Source: Actinomadura mexicana (GTDB taxonomy: Bacteria > Actinomycetota > Actinomycetes > Streptosporangiales > Streptosporangiaceae). From it: 64,000 bases of DNA. The translations under genes and the position numbers were made by a program. The stretch spans positions 310,001 through 374,000 of the forward strand of contig NZ_FZNP01000003.1 of NCBI RefSeq assembly GCF_900188105.1. The letters run 5' to 3'. This document shows, piece after piece, positions 48,657 to 57,423 of this stretch. The first letter of the stretch is position 1. Each line of letters begins with the position of its first letter. The notes beneath the pieces were generated by a model, which saw nothing but the letters and a program-made list of their open reading frames with translations, did no database searches and was not told where the DNA came from.

Positions 48657-50735
48657 CTAAGCACGCCTCACTCTGAGGTAGTCGCTGACGACGTACTCGC
48701 CGAGCCGGTCGGCGTCGGGCGCGAAGACCCGGCCGCCGTTGCGCCGCGCGACCTCCTCCACGAACGACACGAGCCGCCGGTCCTCGGCGAGCATGAAGAA
48801 GTTCATGCTGGCGCCGCGCCGGGTCATCTTGTCGACCTCGGCGAGGGTGAGCACGAGCGTGTCGGTGGACGGCGGGTAGTCGAACAGCGAGCGGCCGTCC
48901 GGCCGCAGGTGCGCGGTGGGCTCGCCGTCGGTGACGACGAGGACGATTGGCTCGAAGTCGGGGTGCCGGTCCAGGTGCCGTCCGGCGATCATCAGGGCGT
49001 GGTGCAGGTTGGTGCCCTGCACCATGTCCCAGTCGAGGCCCGCCATCTCCGTCGGGTGCAGCACCCGCGCGTAGTTGGAGAACCCGATGATCTGGATGGC
49101 GTCCTGCGGGAACTTGCTGGTCACGAGGGTGTGCAGGGCCAGGGTGGTCTGCTTGGCGGCCGCCCACGTCCCGCGCAGCACCATCGAGTAGGACAGGTCG
49201 ACGAGCAGGCAGACGGCGGCGCCGGTGCGGCGCTCGGTCTCGTGCACCTCGAAGTCGTCCACGCTCAGCCGCACGCCGTCCGGGCGCCGGGCGCCGTTCC
49301 CGCCGACCGCCACGGCGTCGGACGTGCCCACGGGCTCGGTGACCCGCGCGTCCGCGGGCGGGGGGACGAGGCCGGTGCCGCGCTCCCCGGTCCCGCTCGA
49401 CGCGGTGCCGCGCTCCATGGCGCCGCGCCGGATCGCGTTGCTCACCGTCCGGACCACGTCGAGGGGCTGCTCGTCGCCGAACCGCCACTCGCGGCTGGAG
49501 CCGGTGAGCTCGCCCGCCTGGCCCGCGTCCCGCTGGTCGTGGTCGCCCCGCCGGCCGGACGCCAGCTGGGAGAACACCCGGCGCAGCGCGGTCTCGCCGA
49601 GCCGCCGCACCGCCTTCGCCGTCAGCTCCAGCTTCCCGCGCTTGCGCCGCAGGTAGCCCTGCCGCTCCAGTTCGGCCTCGATGCGGCGCAGCGCGGCGAG
49701 GTCGTCGACGGCCTGCCGGCCGAGGGCCCGCCGGACGGCGTCCTCGTCGATGTCGTCGAGCCGCGCGCCCGGGTAGTCCTGCCCGAGCGCCGCCTCCAGT
49801 TCGCTGAGGTCGGCCAGCTCCGCCAGCGCGGTCGTGGCGTCGCCCACGCCGAGCGGGTCGTCGCCGGTCATCTGCTCGGGCTGCCCCCAGCCGAGGTCGG
49901 GGCGGCGGGCCCGCAGCGCGTCGCCGAGCCGGGTCATCTCCATGGCGAGGCCCGCGTCCTGCATGGCCTGCTCCATGAGCCCGGCCAGCTCGGCGCGCTG
50001 CTCGGGGCTGAGCGAGGCGAGCAGCCGGTCCATCGCGGCGGCGCGGCGGGCCAGCGCGTCGACCAGCTCTTCGAGGTTCTGCGGGTCGTCGGGGAACATG
50101 TCCCCGTACTCGCCCATGAACCGGTCGAAGTCCTCCTGGGTGTGCTCGCCGCGCGCGTCCCGCTCCAGCATCGCGTTGAGTTCGGCCATCATGTCCTTGA
50201 CCCGCTGCATGGCGGCCGGGTCCTGGTTCTCCAGTGCCTGCTTCATGCCCTGGAACTGCGCGTCGAGGACCTCGCTGCGCAGCAGGTCCTTCAGCTGCTC
50301 GAAGGTGCGGCGGGCGGCGGCGGAGCGCCAGTCGTAGTCCGACAGCCGCCGGATCGCCTGCGAGGTGTCGGACGGCAGCGTGTCCAGCTCCGCCTCGCGC
50401 AGCCGCGCGTCGTCGCCCGGGTCGGGGAACAGCTCGGCCCGCTCCTGCCCGATCGCGGTGTCCAGCAGCGCGCGGGCCTGCTCCAGCGTGCCGTCGAGGC
50501 GGCCCCGGTCGCGCAGCGCTCGGCGCCGCTCCCGGACCTGGCGGAGCATGTCGTCGAGCCCCCGGCGGCCCTCGGCGCCCGGCAGGCCGCGCCGCAGCAG
50601 CTCGCGGAGCGCGTCGTCGGGGCGGGCGCCGTCCAGCACCGAGTCGCCCACGGCGTCCAGCGCGTCGCGGACGTCGTAGGGCGGCGCGAGCGGGTCGGGC
50701 CCGTCCTCGTAGGCGCCGTAGCGGTATCGGCTCAT
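48657..50735 (-). CDS. VWA-domain protein partnered with MoxR ATPase
   Basis: 692 residues. The N-terminal 440 residues are charged and helical, with no recognised domain. The C-terminal von Willebrand A domain begins near 490 (AAVCLLVDLSYSMVLRGTWAAAK) with a DxSxS-type MIDAS and a distal VVTDGEPT Asp. No signal peptide. In MoxR-VWA pairs the AAA+ ATPase remodels or loads a target (often a metalloenzyme or an envelope complex) using the VWA protein as adaptor. It starts 37 bases after the ATPase stop, AGGGG before its ATG, so they form an operon. Confidence 0.9.
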   Translation of the reverse strand: MSRYRYGAYEDGPDPLAPPYDVRDALDAVGDSVLDGARPDDALRELLRRGLPGAEGRRGLDDMLRQVRERRRALRDRGRLDGTLEQARALLDTAIGQERAELFPDPGDDARLREAELDTLPSDTSQAIRRLSDYDWRSAAARRTFEQLKDLLRSEVLDAQFQGMKQALENQDPAAMQRVKDMMAELNAMLERDARGEHTQEDFDRFMGEYGDMFPDDPQNLEELVDALARRAAAMDRLLASLSPEQRAELAGLMEQAMQDAGLAMEMTRLGDALRARRPDLGWGQPEQMTGDDPLGVGDATTALAELADLSELEAALGQDYPGARLDDIDEDAVRRALGRQAVDDLAALRRIEAELERQGYLRRKRGKLELTAKAVRRLGETALRRVFSQLASGRRGDHDQRDAGQAGELTGSSREWRFGDEQPLDVVRTVSNAIRRGAMERGTASSGTGERGTGLVPPPADARVTEPVGTSDAVAVGGNGARRPDGVRLSVDDFEVHETERRTGAAVCLLVDLSYSMVLRGTWAAAKQTTLALHTLVTSKFPQDAIQIIGFSNYARVLHPTEMAGLDWDMVQGTNLHHALMIAGRHLDRHPDFEPIVLVVTDGEPTAHLRPDGRSLFDYPPSTDTLVLTLAEVDKMTRRGASMNFFMLAEDRRLVSFVEEVARRNGGRVFAPDADRLGEYVVSDYLRVRRA

Positions 50736-50772
50736 CGAATCCCCTTGCGCGTGGAGACCTCGGGACGCGGTG

Positions 50773-52224
50773 TCACGTCCGGTACGTCGCCGTCCCGTCG
50801 GGCCGCCCCTCGGCGACGTCCTTGGAGAGCCGCCGGGTGAGGAACAGCCCCTCCATCGCGAACTCGATCGCCGCCGCGGCCTGCCCGGGGGACTCCCCGC
50901 TCATGCCGAGCCGGTCCATGATCTTGGCGAGGCCGGGCACGTGGCCGGTGCGGCGCAGCAGCTCGCGCGCCGGCACCAGCTCGCCCGACTCCACGCTCTC
51001 CCCGGAGTCGAACTTGTCGAGCAGGCCGGTGAGATCGGCGGCGCCCAGCGTCCGGCGGTAGGTCTCGGCGACAGCGCGGCGCAGCAGGTGCTCCAGCACC
51101 TCCTGCTCGCGGCCCTCCTCGCTGACCTCGAACTCCACCTTGCCCATCAGCGACGGCACGACGGCCGGCAGGTCGCAGACCCGCGCGACGGCGTGCTCCT
51201 CCCCGGTGAGCGCCGCGCGGCGCACCGCGCCCGCCGCGACGGTCTCGGCGCCGGCGAGCGCGAACCGCGCCGACACTCCCGACCGCGCGTCCACCGCCGT
51301 CGAGTCGCGGACGAGCCGGGTGAACCGCCCGATCACCTCGATCATGTGGTCGGGCACCTCGGCGGGCAGGCCCGCGAGGTCGGCGAAGTCGGCCTCCTGG
51401 CGGATCAGCGCGAGCTCGGCGTCCAGTTCGAGGGGGTAGTGGGTGCGGATCTCGGCGCCGAAGCGGTCCTTCAGCGGGGTGATGATCCGGCCCCGGTTGG
51501 TGTAGTCCTCGGGGTTGGCGGACGCGACGAGCAGCACGTCCAGCGGCAGCCGCAGCGCGTAGCCGCGGACCTGGACGTCGCGCTCCTCCAGCACGTTCAG
51601 CAGCGCCACCTGGATCCGCTCGGCGAGGTCGGGCAGCTCGTTGATGGAGAAGATCCCGCGGTTGGTGCGCGGGACGAGCCCGAAGTGCACGGTCTCCGGG
51701 TCGCCGAGCGTGCGGCCCTCCGCCACCTTGATCGGGTCGACGTCGCCGATGAGGTCGCCGACGCTGGTGTCGGGCGTGGCGAGCTTCTCCCCGTAGCGGT
51801 CGTCGCGGTGCTTCCACTCGACGGGAAGCTCGTCGCCGAGCTCGCCGGCGAGCCGGCGGCAGCGCACGCAGACCGGCGCGTACGGGTGGTCGTTGATCTC
51901 GCAGCCGGCCACCACGGGCGTCCACTCGTCCAGCAGCCCGACCAGGGTGCGGATCAGCCGCGTCTTGCCCTGCCCGCGCTCGCCCAGCAGCACCAGGTCG
52001 TGCCCGGCCAGCAGGGCGCGTTCCAGATGGGGCAGGACGGTGTCGTCGAACCCGAGGATGCCGGGGAAGCGCGGCTCGCCGGATCTCAGCCGGTCGAGCA
52101 GGTTGCGCCGGATCTCGGCCTTGACGGCGAGCCGCACGTGGCCGCCGGCGCGCAGCGCGCCCAGCGTTGATTCACGGGGTGCGGATTCGCCGGGGGAGGA
52201 CTCGCGTGGTGTGGATGAACGCAC
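50773..52224 (-). CDS. MoxR/Mg-chelatase-like AAA+ ATPase
   Basis: 483 residues. Walker A GERGQGKTRLI near residue 75, Walker B region GIFSINELPDLAERIQ, and sensor 1 LLVASANPEDYTNRGRI belong to the MoxR/ChlI clade. An insert at about 105-130 with C-x10-C-x2-C (CEINDHPYAPVCVRC) plus nearby His could bind zinc. The first 35 residues hold a PRESSPGES/PRESTL repeat and look disordered. GTG start with no Shine-Dalgarno. TAGTGT ends seven bases before it (leaderless). Drives the VWA partner encoded downstream. Confidence 0.9.
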   Translation of the reverse strand: MRSSTPRESSPGESAPRESTLGALRAGGHVRLAVKAEIRRNLLDRLRSGEPRFPGILGFDDTVLPHLERALLAGHDLVLLGERGQGKTRLIRTLVGLLDEWTPVVAGCEINDHPYAPVCVRCRRLAGELGDELPVEWKHRDDRYGEKLATPDTSVGDLIGDVDPIKVAEGRTLGDPETVHFGLVPRTNRGIFSINELPDLAERIQVALLNVLEERDVQVRGYALRLPLDVLLVASANPEDYTNRGRIITPLKDRFGAEIRTHYPLELDAELALIRQEADFADLAGLPAEVPDHMIEVIGRFTRLVRDSTAVDARSGVSARFALAGAETVAAGAVRRAALTGEEHAVARVCDLPAVVPSLMGKVEFEVSEEGREQEVLEHLLRRAVAETYRRTLGAADLTGLLDKFDSGESVESGELVPARELLRRTGHVPGLAKIMDRLGMSGESPGQAAAAIEFAMEGLFLTRRLSKDVAEGRPDGTATYRT

Positions 52225-52237
52225 GCGACCGACACTA
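52225..52237 (-). promoter_or_regulatory. Leaderless -10 for MoxR/VWA operon
   Basis: On the minus strand TAGTGT (52237-52232) is followed by seven bases and the GTG at 52224. No ribosome binding site is present. Confidence 0.45.
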
Positions 52238-52379
52238 CGTCGCCGGTCCGCGGAATCGCACCCCCGCCGGGGATTCGCCCGTCCCGTCCCGTCCCGCCGG
52301 TGTTTGGGTGGAACGGTCGCTGAGGGGGAGACTGGTGGTGTGAAGCGACCCGGCGAACGGAGTGAGGGAGGCGGCGCCG

Positions 52380-53558
52380 ATGGCGCGATTCGGTGATGGC
52401 CTGGCCCTCGGACCCGATCTGTCCAGCGCCGCCGCGACGGCGGTCGAGCAGGCGCTCGCGCCGCTCAGCGCGGCGCCCGACCTGGTGTGCGTCTTCGTCA
52501 CCGGCGACGACCCGGACCAGATCGAGGAGGCCGCGCAGGCGGCGCAGCGCGCGGCCGGTCCCGCGCTGCTGCTGGGGTGCAGCGCGTCCGGTGTGATCGG
52601 GGCCGGTCGCGGCGTGGAGGAGCGGGGCGCGGTGAGCGCGTGGGCGGCGGTGCTGCCCGGCGCGCGGCTCGACGCGTTCCGGCTGGAGACGCTGAAGGGC
52701 GACGACCGGCTCATCGTGGTCGGCATGCCGGAGGGCCAGGACGACGACGCGGTCGGCGTGCTGCTGGCCGACCCGTACAGCTTCCCGGTGGACGCGTTCG
52801 TGGAGCGCTCGGACGAGGCGCTGCCCGGCCTGCCGCTGGTCGGCGGGCTGGCCGAGGGCAGCGGGATCGGCGAGACCGGGCACGGCGAGGCGCGGCTGTT
52901 CGTCGGCGGCGAGGTGTACCGGGACGGCGCGGTCGGGGTGGTGATCGGCGGGCCCGTCGCCGCCGCCACGGTGGTCAGCCAGGGCGCCCGCCCGATCGGC
53001 CCGGACATGGTGGTGACCAGGGCCGAGGAGAACGTCCTGTACGAGCTGGCGGGGGTGCCGGCGCTGGAGAAGCTGGAGCAGATCGTAATCGGGCTGCCGG
53101 AGGAGGAGCAGGAGCTCGCCGGGCGCGGGCTGCTGATCGGCGTCGCGATGAACGAGTACGCCGACGAGCACGAGCACGGCGACTTCCTCGTCCGCGGCGT
53201 CGTGGGCGCCGACACCGACACTGGGGCCATCGCGATCGGCGACGTGGTGGACGTGGGGCGGACCGTCCGGTTCCAGGTCCGGGACGCGGGCGCCGCCGAG
53301 GAGGACCTCGCCGCGCTGCTGGAGCGGTTCGACCTCGCGCCGGTCGAGGGCGCGCTGCTGATCTCCTGCAACGGCCGCGGGCAGGCGATGTTCCCCGACT
53401 CCGACCACGACGCCAAGGTGCTGGACCGCGCCTTCGGCCCCGCCGGGGTGGGCGGCTTCTTCGCGGCGGGGGAGATCGGCCCGGTCGCGGGGCGCAACCA
53501 CGTGCACGGCTTCACCGCCTCGATCCTCGCGTTCGGCCGGGCGGAGGAGGGCGTTTGA
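52380..53558 (+). CDS. FIST-domain sensor protein
   Basis: 392 residues from ATG 52380, with GGGAGG nine bases upstream. It consists of a FIST_N domain (ALLLGCSASGVIGAGRGVEE) and a FIST_C domain (VEGALLISCNGRGQAMFPDSDHDAKVLDRAFG ... GFFAAGEIGPVAGRNHVHGFTASIL). These domains sense small ligands, possibly amino acids. Here there is no output domain. It overlaps the downstream ROK gene by four bases (TTGA) and may be functionally linked to it. Confidence 0.93.
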   Translation: MARFGDGLALGPDLSSAAATAVEQALAPLSAAPDLVCVFVTGDDPDQIEEAAQAAQRAAGPALLLGCSASGVIGAGRGVEERGAVSAWAAVLPGARLDAFRLETLKGDDRLIVVGMPEGQDDDAVGVLLADPYSFPVDAFVERSDEALPGLPLVGGLAEGSGIGETGHGEARLFVGGEVYRDGAVGVVIGGPVAAATVVSQGARPIGPDMVVTRAEENVLYELAGVPALEKLEQIVIGLPEEEQELAGRGLLIGVAMNEYADEHEHGDFLVRGVVGADTDTGAIAIGDVVDVGRTVRFQVRDAGAAEEDLAALLERFDLAPVEGALLISCNGRGQAMFPDSDHDAKVLDRAFGPAGVGGFFAAGEIGPVAGRNHVHGFTASILAFGRAEEGV

Positions 53559-54499
53559 GCGCCGTGCTCGCGGTGGACATCGGCGGGACGAAGCTCGCCG
53601 CCGCGCTGGTCGAACCCGGCGGGCGCGTCACCGACCACGACCGGGCCCCCACCCCGAACGCGCCGGGCGTGGACGGCGAGGAGCTGTGGCGGGCGCTGGA
53701 GGCGCTGCTCGCCAAGGTCGCGGCCGGCGCCGGGGACCCGCCCCTCGCGGGCGTCGGGGTGGGCTGCGGCGGGCCGATGACCTGGCCGGCCGCGGAGGTG
53801 TCGCCGCTGAACATCCCGGCGTGGCGGGGCTTCCCGCTGCGCGAGCGGCTCCGCGCCCGGTACCCGGGCCTGCCCGTCCGCATCCACAACGACGCGGTCT
53901 GCGTCGCGATCGGCGAGCACTGGCTCGGCGCGGGGCGCGGGCACGACAACGTCCTCGGCATGGTGGTGTCGACGGGCGTCGGCGGCGGCCTCATGCTCGG
54001 CGGGCGCCTGGTGAACGGCGCCAGCGGCAACGCCGGGCACATCGGGCACGTCATCGTCGAGCCCGATGGGCCGCCCTGCGGATGCGGGGGCCGCGGCTGC
54101 CTGGAGGCGGTCGCGCGCGGCCCGGGGCTGGTCGCGTGGGCGCGGGAGCAGGGCTGGCAGCCCGGGAGCGCGGACGCCACCGGCGTGGAGCTCACCGGCG
54201 ACGCCCGCCGCGGGGACCCGGTCGCGGGCGCGGCGATGCGCCGGGCGGGCCGCGCCCTCGGCATCGCGATCGCGTCCGCGACGCACCTGTGCGATCTGGA
54301 GGTCGCCGCGATCGGCGGCGGGCTCTCGCAGGCGGGACGGCTGCTGTTCGACCCGCTGGAGGAGGCGTTCGCCGAGCACGCGCGGATGGAGTTCGCGCGG
54401 CGGCTGCGGATCGTCCCGGCCGAGCTCGGGCAGACCGCGGGCCTCGTCGGCGCCGCGGCCCTGGTCTACGCCCAAGATCGTTATTGGAGTGCCGGATAA
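53555..54499 (+). CDS. ROK-family sugar kinase
   Basis: 314 residues from TTG 53555, with GGAGGAGG upstream and a TTGA overlap with the FIST gene; GTG 53564 is an alternative. The ATP-binding VDIGGTKLAAALV, the catalytic Asp in IHNDAVCVAIGEHW, GNAGHIGHVIVEPDGPPC and the zinc motif CGCGGRGCLEA are intact. There is no N-terminal HTH, so it is a kinase, not a NagC/XylR-type repressor. A glucokinase or N-acetylmannosamine-kinase-like activity is likely. The substrate is not decided. Confidence 0.92.
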   Translation: MSAVLAVDIGGTKLAAALVEPGGRVTDHDRAPTPNAPGVDGEELWRALEALLAKVAAGAGDPPLAGVGVGCGGPMTWPAAEVSPLNIPAWRGFPLRERLRARYPGLPVRIHNDAVCVAIGEHWLGAGRGHDNVLGMVVSTGVGGGLMLGGRLVNGASGNAGHIGHVIVEPDGPPCGCGGRGCLEAVARGPGLVAWAREQGWQPGSADATGVELTGDARRGDPVAGAAMRRAGRALGIAIASATHLCDLEVAAIGGGLSQAGRLLFDPLEEAFAEHARMEFARRLRIVPAELGQTAGLVGAAALVYAQDRYWSAG

Positions 54500-54507
54500 G
54501 TCCGGCA
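54490..54507 (+). promoter_or_regulatory. Hairpin spanning ROK stop before ilvA start
   Basis: TGCCGGA and TCCGGCA pair perfectly around TAAG, whose TAA is the ROK stop codon. It ends four bases before AAGGA, the ribosome binding site of the threonine deaminase gene. Confidence 0.4.
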
Positions 54508-54522
54508 TGCAAGGATGAACGA

Positions 54523-55812
54523 ATGAACGAAGCGGCCCGGGGGGTGTGGGGGGTCGCCCCTCCACGAGCGAGTACGAGTGACGCCGGTCCGGCCTCCATC
54601 GGTGTCGACGACGTCCGCGCCGCCCGGGAGCTGCTGGGCGGGGTGGCCGTGCCGACGCCGCTGATCCCGTCCCGGGTGCTGTCGGAGCAGATCGGCGGGC
54701 CCGTCCTGCTGAAGTGCGAGAACCTGCAGCGCACCGGCTCCTTCAAGATCCGGGGCGCGTACGTGCGGATCGCACGGCTGAGCGAGCGGGAGCGGGCGGG
54801 CGGCGTGGTCGCGGCGAGCGCGGGCAACCACGCGCAGGGCGTCGCGCTCGCCGCCTCGATGCTCGGTTGCAAGGCCACCGTGTTCATGCCGGTCGGCGCC
54901 CCGCTGCCGAAGATCGCCGCGACCCGCGGCTACGGCGCCGAGGTCGTCTTCCCGGGGCCGACCGTGGACGAGTGCCTCGTCGCCGCGCAGGAGTACGCGG
55001 ACCAGTGCGGCGCGGTGTTCATCCACCCGTTCGACCACCCCGACGTCGTCGCGGGGCAGGCCACGATCGGCCTGGAGGTCATGGAGCAGTGCCCGGAGGT
55101 GCGGACGATCGTGTCGCCGGTGGGCGGCGGCGGCCTGCTGGCCGGGGTCGCGGCGGCGGCGAAGGGCCTGGCGAAGGAGACCGGCGGCGGGGACGTCAAG
55201 CTCGTCGGCGCGCAGGCCAAGCGGGCCGCGGCGTTCCCGCCCTCGCTCGCGGCGGGCAAGCCCACCCGGATCGGGATCGAGCGCACGATGGCGGACGGCA
55301 TCGCGGTCGGCCGTCCCGGTGCCCTGACCTACGCCATGTTCACCGAGCTGGTGGACGCCGTCGTCACCGTGACCGAGGAGTCGATCTCCCAGGCGCTGCT
55401 GCTCTGCCTCGAACGCGCCAAGCAGGTCGTCGAGCCCGCGGGGGCGGCGGGCGTCGCGGCGCTGCTGGAGCACGGCTACGCCGTCGAGCCGCCCGTCGTG
55501 GTGCTGCTGTCGGGCGGCAACATCGACCCGCTGCTGCTGTCGAAGGTGCTGCGGCACGGGCTCGCGGGCGCGGGACGGTACCTGGTGGTGCGCTGCCGCC
55601 TGAAGGACCGTCCGGGCGCCCTGGTGACCCTGCTGAGCGAGCTGGCCGAGATGGGCGTCAACGTCCTGGACGTCATGCACGAGCGGATGGCGGCCCGCCT
55701 CCACGTCGAGGAGGCCGAGGTGCTCATGCACCTGGAGACCCGCGGCGCCGACCATTCCGAGGACGTCATCGGCCGCCTCCGCGAGAAGGGCTACACCCTC
55801 ACGCTGAGCTAG
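54523..55812 (+). CDS. ilvA: Threonine ammonia-lyase with ACT domain
   Basis: 429 residues from ATG 54523, AAGGA eight bases upstream. The PLP-binding Lys lies in RTGSFKIRGAY, with SAGNHAQGVALAA and VGGGGLLAGVA as phosphate and substrate loops. A single ACT-like regulatory domain lies in the last 75 residues (VRCRLKDRPGALVTLLSELAEMGVNVLDV). It deaminates threonine to 2-oxobutanoate, for isoleucine synthesis or catabolism. The compact single-ACT form is typical of actinobacteria. It starts 23 bases after the ROK gene. Confidence 0.94.
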   Translation: MNEAARGVWGVAPPRASTSDAGPASIGVDDVRAARELLGGVAVPTPLIPSRVLSEQIGGPVLLKCENLQRTGSFKIRGAYVRIARLSERERAGGVVAASAGNHAQGVALAASMLGCKATVFMPVGAPLPKIAATRGYGAEVVFPGPTVDECLVAAQEYADQCGAVFIHPFDHPDVVAGQATIGLEVMEQCPEVRTIVSPVGGGGLLAGVAAAAKGLAKETGGGDVKLVGAQAKRAAAFPPSLAAGKPTRIGIERTMADGIAVGRPGALTYAMFTELVDAVVTVTEESISQALLLCLERAKQVVEPAGAAGVAALLEHGYAVEPPVVVLLSGGNIDPLLLSKVLRHGLAGAGRYLVVRCRLKDRPGALVTLLSELAEMGVNVLDVMHERMAARLHVEEAEVLMHLETRGADHSEDVIGRLREKGYTLTLS

Positions 55813-55864
55813 CCGCGCGCGGCGGGCCCGGCGTGAGGGTGCGGTGCCCCTGCCGAACGGGGTC

Positions 55865-57286
55865 CTACAGGGACGGCTTGCCCTCGGAGTAGAGCCAGGC
55901 CTTGGCCCAGGCGTCCAGGTCCTTGCGGGACAGGCGCTCGGCGAAGCGGACGAAGTCCTTCGTGGAGGCGTTGCCGTACCGGTGGGCCGCCGGCCACGCC
56001 TTCAGCAGAGCCGAGAACGCCCGCTCACCGATCTTCGTGCGCAGCACGTGGACGGCCATCGCGCCGCGGTCGTAGACGAGCCCGTCGAAGATGTGGTCGC
56101 GGCCCGGGTCGGCGACCCTGCCCGTCCACAGGCCGTCGCTCGCGGGCGACGCGTAGGTCTCGTCGAACTGCTTCTGGACGGACGTGCCGCCGTGCGCCGC
56201 CGTGTACAGCCACTCGGCGTACGTCGCGAAGCCCTCGTTCAGCCAGATGTCGGCCCACCTGGCCGGGGACACCGAGTCGCCGAACCACTGGTGGCCCAGC
56301 TCGTGCGCGAGCAGGGCGGTGCTCGGGACGCCGCCCGGACGGCGCCCGAGGTCGTACACGGGGCGGCCCTGCGTCTCCAGCGCGTAGCCGACCCCGGCCT
56401 TGACGACGATCCCGCCCGTCGAGGTGAACGGGTAGCGGCCGTAGAGACCGTTCTGGAAGTCGGTGACCTCGGCGGTCTGGTCGTGGAACTTCTTCGCGTC
56501 CTCCGGCTTGATGGCCATGGCCCGGTCGGTGGCGGTCAGGTTGGGGATGCCCGCCTTCGTCCGTCCGGTGGCCACGTCGTACCGGCCGATCGCGATCATG
56601 GCGAGCTCGCTGGCCATCGGGTTGCGGACGTCCCAGCGCGTGGTCGTCCAGCCGCCCGCGGTCCGCCTGCCGCGCGGGTCGCCGTTGGCGAGCGTGGTGA
56701 GGCCGCTCGGGGCGGTCAGCGTGTAGGTGTAGGTCGCCTTGTCGGTCGGGTGGTCGTTCACCGGGTAGACGGCGGCCGCGCCGAACGGCTGGTTGAGCAT
56801 CACCGCGCCGTCGGGGGTCGGCACCCAGCCGGACACGCCCAGCGCGTCGTCGTTGATCGTCTGCGGAACGCCGGAGTACGCCACGGTCACGGTGAAGGCG
56901 CGCCGGTCGCGGATGCCCTTGCGCGGGGTGACGACCAGTTCCTGGGCGCCCGTGCGCGTGTAGGACGCGGCGCGGCCGTCGACCTTCAGCGAGGAGATCT
57001 TCAGCGGGCCGAGGAAGTCCAGGTCGAACCGGGACAGGTTCTGCGTCGCCCGCGCCGTCACCCGGGTCACCGCCTGGATCCCCTTGGTCGCGGGATCGTA
57101 TTTCAGGCCGATGTCGTAGTGGGCGACGTCGTAGCCACCGTTGCCCATGTCGGGGAAGTAGGGGTCGCCCGCACCGGGCGCCCCGGGGGTGAACCGCTCC
57201 GCGGCGCCGGCGGGCGCCGCGGTCACCGCGAGGCTCGCCGCGACGCCCAGCGTCACGGCCGCCAGCGCTCTGGGGGTTCTGCTCAT
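55865..57286 (-). CDS. Secreted M1-family metallopeptidase (copy 1)
   Basis: 473 residues from ATG 57286, GAGG upstream. Signal peptide of about 29 residues ending AGA. The zinc site HELGHQWFGDS near residue 327 and the third ligand in NEGFATYAEW about 20 residues later are intact. In place of the usual GxMEN exopeptidase motif it reads GYALETQ, keeping the Glu. It lacks the large C-terminal helical domain of full-length aminopeptidase N. Likely an extracellular aminopeptidase. First of three tandem homologues. Confidence 0.93.
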   Translation of the reverse strand: MSRTPRALAAVTLGVAASLAVTAAPAGAAERFTPGAPGAGDPYFPDMGNGGYDVAHYDIGLKYDPATKGIQAVTRVTARATQNLSRFDLDFLGPLKISSLKVDGRAASYTRTGAQELVVTPRKGIRDRRAFTVTVAYSGVPQTINDDALGVSGWVPTPDGAVMLNQPFGAAAVYPVNDHPTDKATYTYTLTAPSGLTTLANGDPRGRRTAGGWTTTRWDVRNPMASELAMIAIGRYDVATGRTKAGIPNLTATDRAMAIKPEDAKKFHDQTAEVTDFQNGLYGRYPFTSTGGIVVKAGVGYALETQGRPVYDLGRRPGGVPSTALLAHELGHQWFGDSVSPARWADIWLNEGFATYAEWLYTAAHGGTSVQKQFDETYASPASDGLWTGRVADPGRDHIFDGLVYDRGAMAVHVLRTKIGERAFSALLKAWPAAHRYGNASTKDFVRFAERLSRKDLDAWAKAWLYSEGKPSL

Positions 57287-57423
57287 CGACCTCGTCCTCG
57301 GTAGCCTCGGTGGACCGTCATGACCGCGCTCAAGACTTTCTCGTGAACCGACCCCGCACAAGCGCGATTTGGTATCGAATCTGCCGGTCAGGTGAGGTTT
57401 TCATGGCCGGATCCGGTGTCCGG

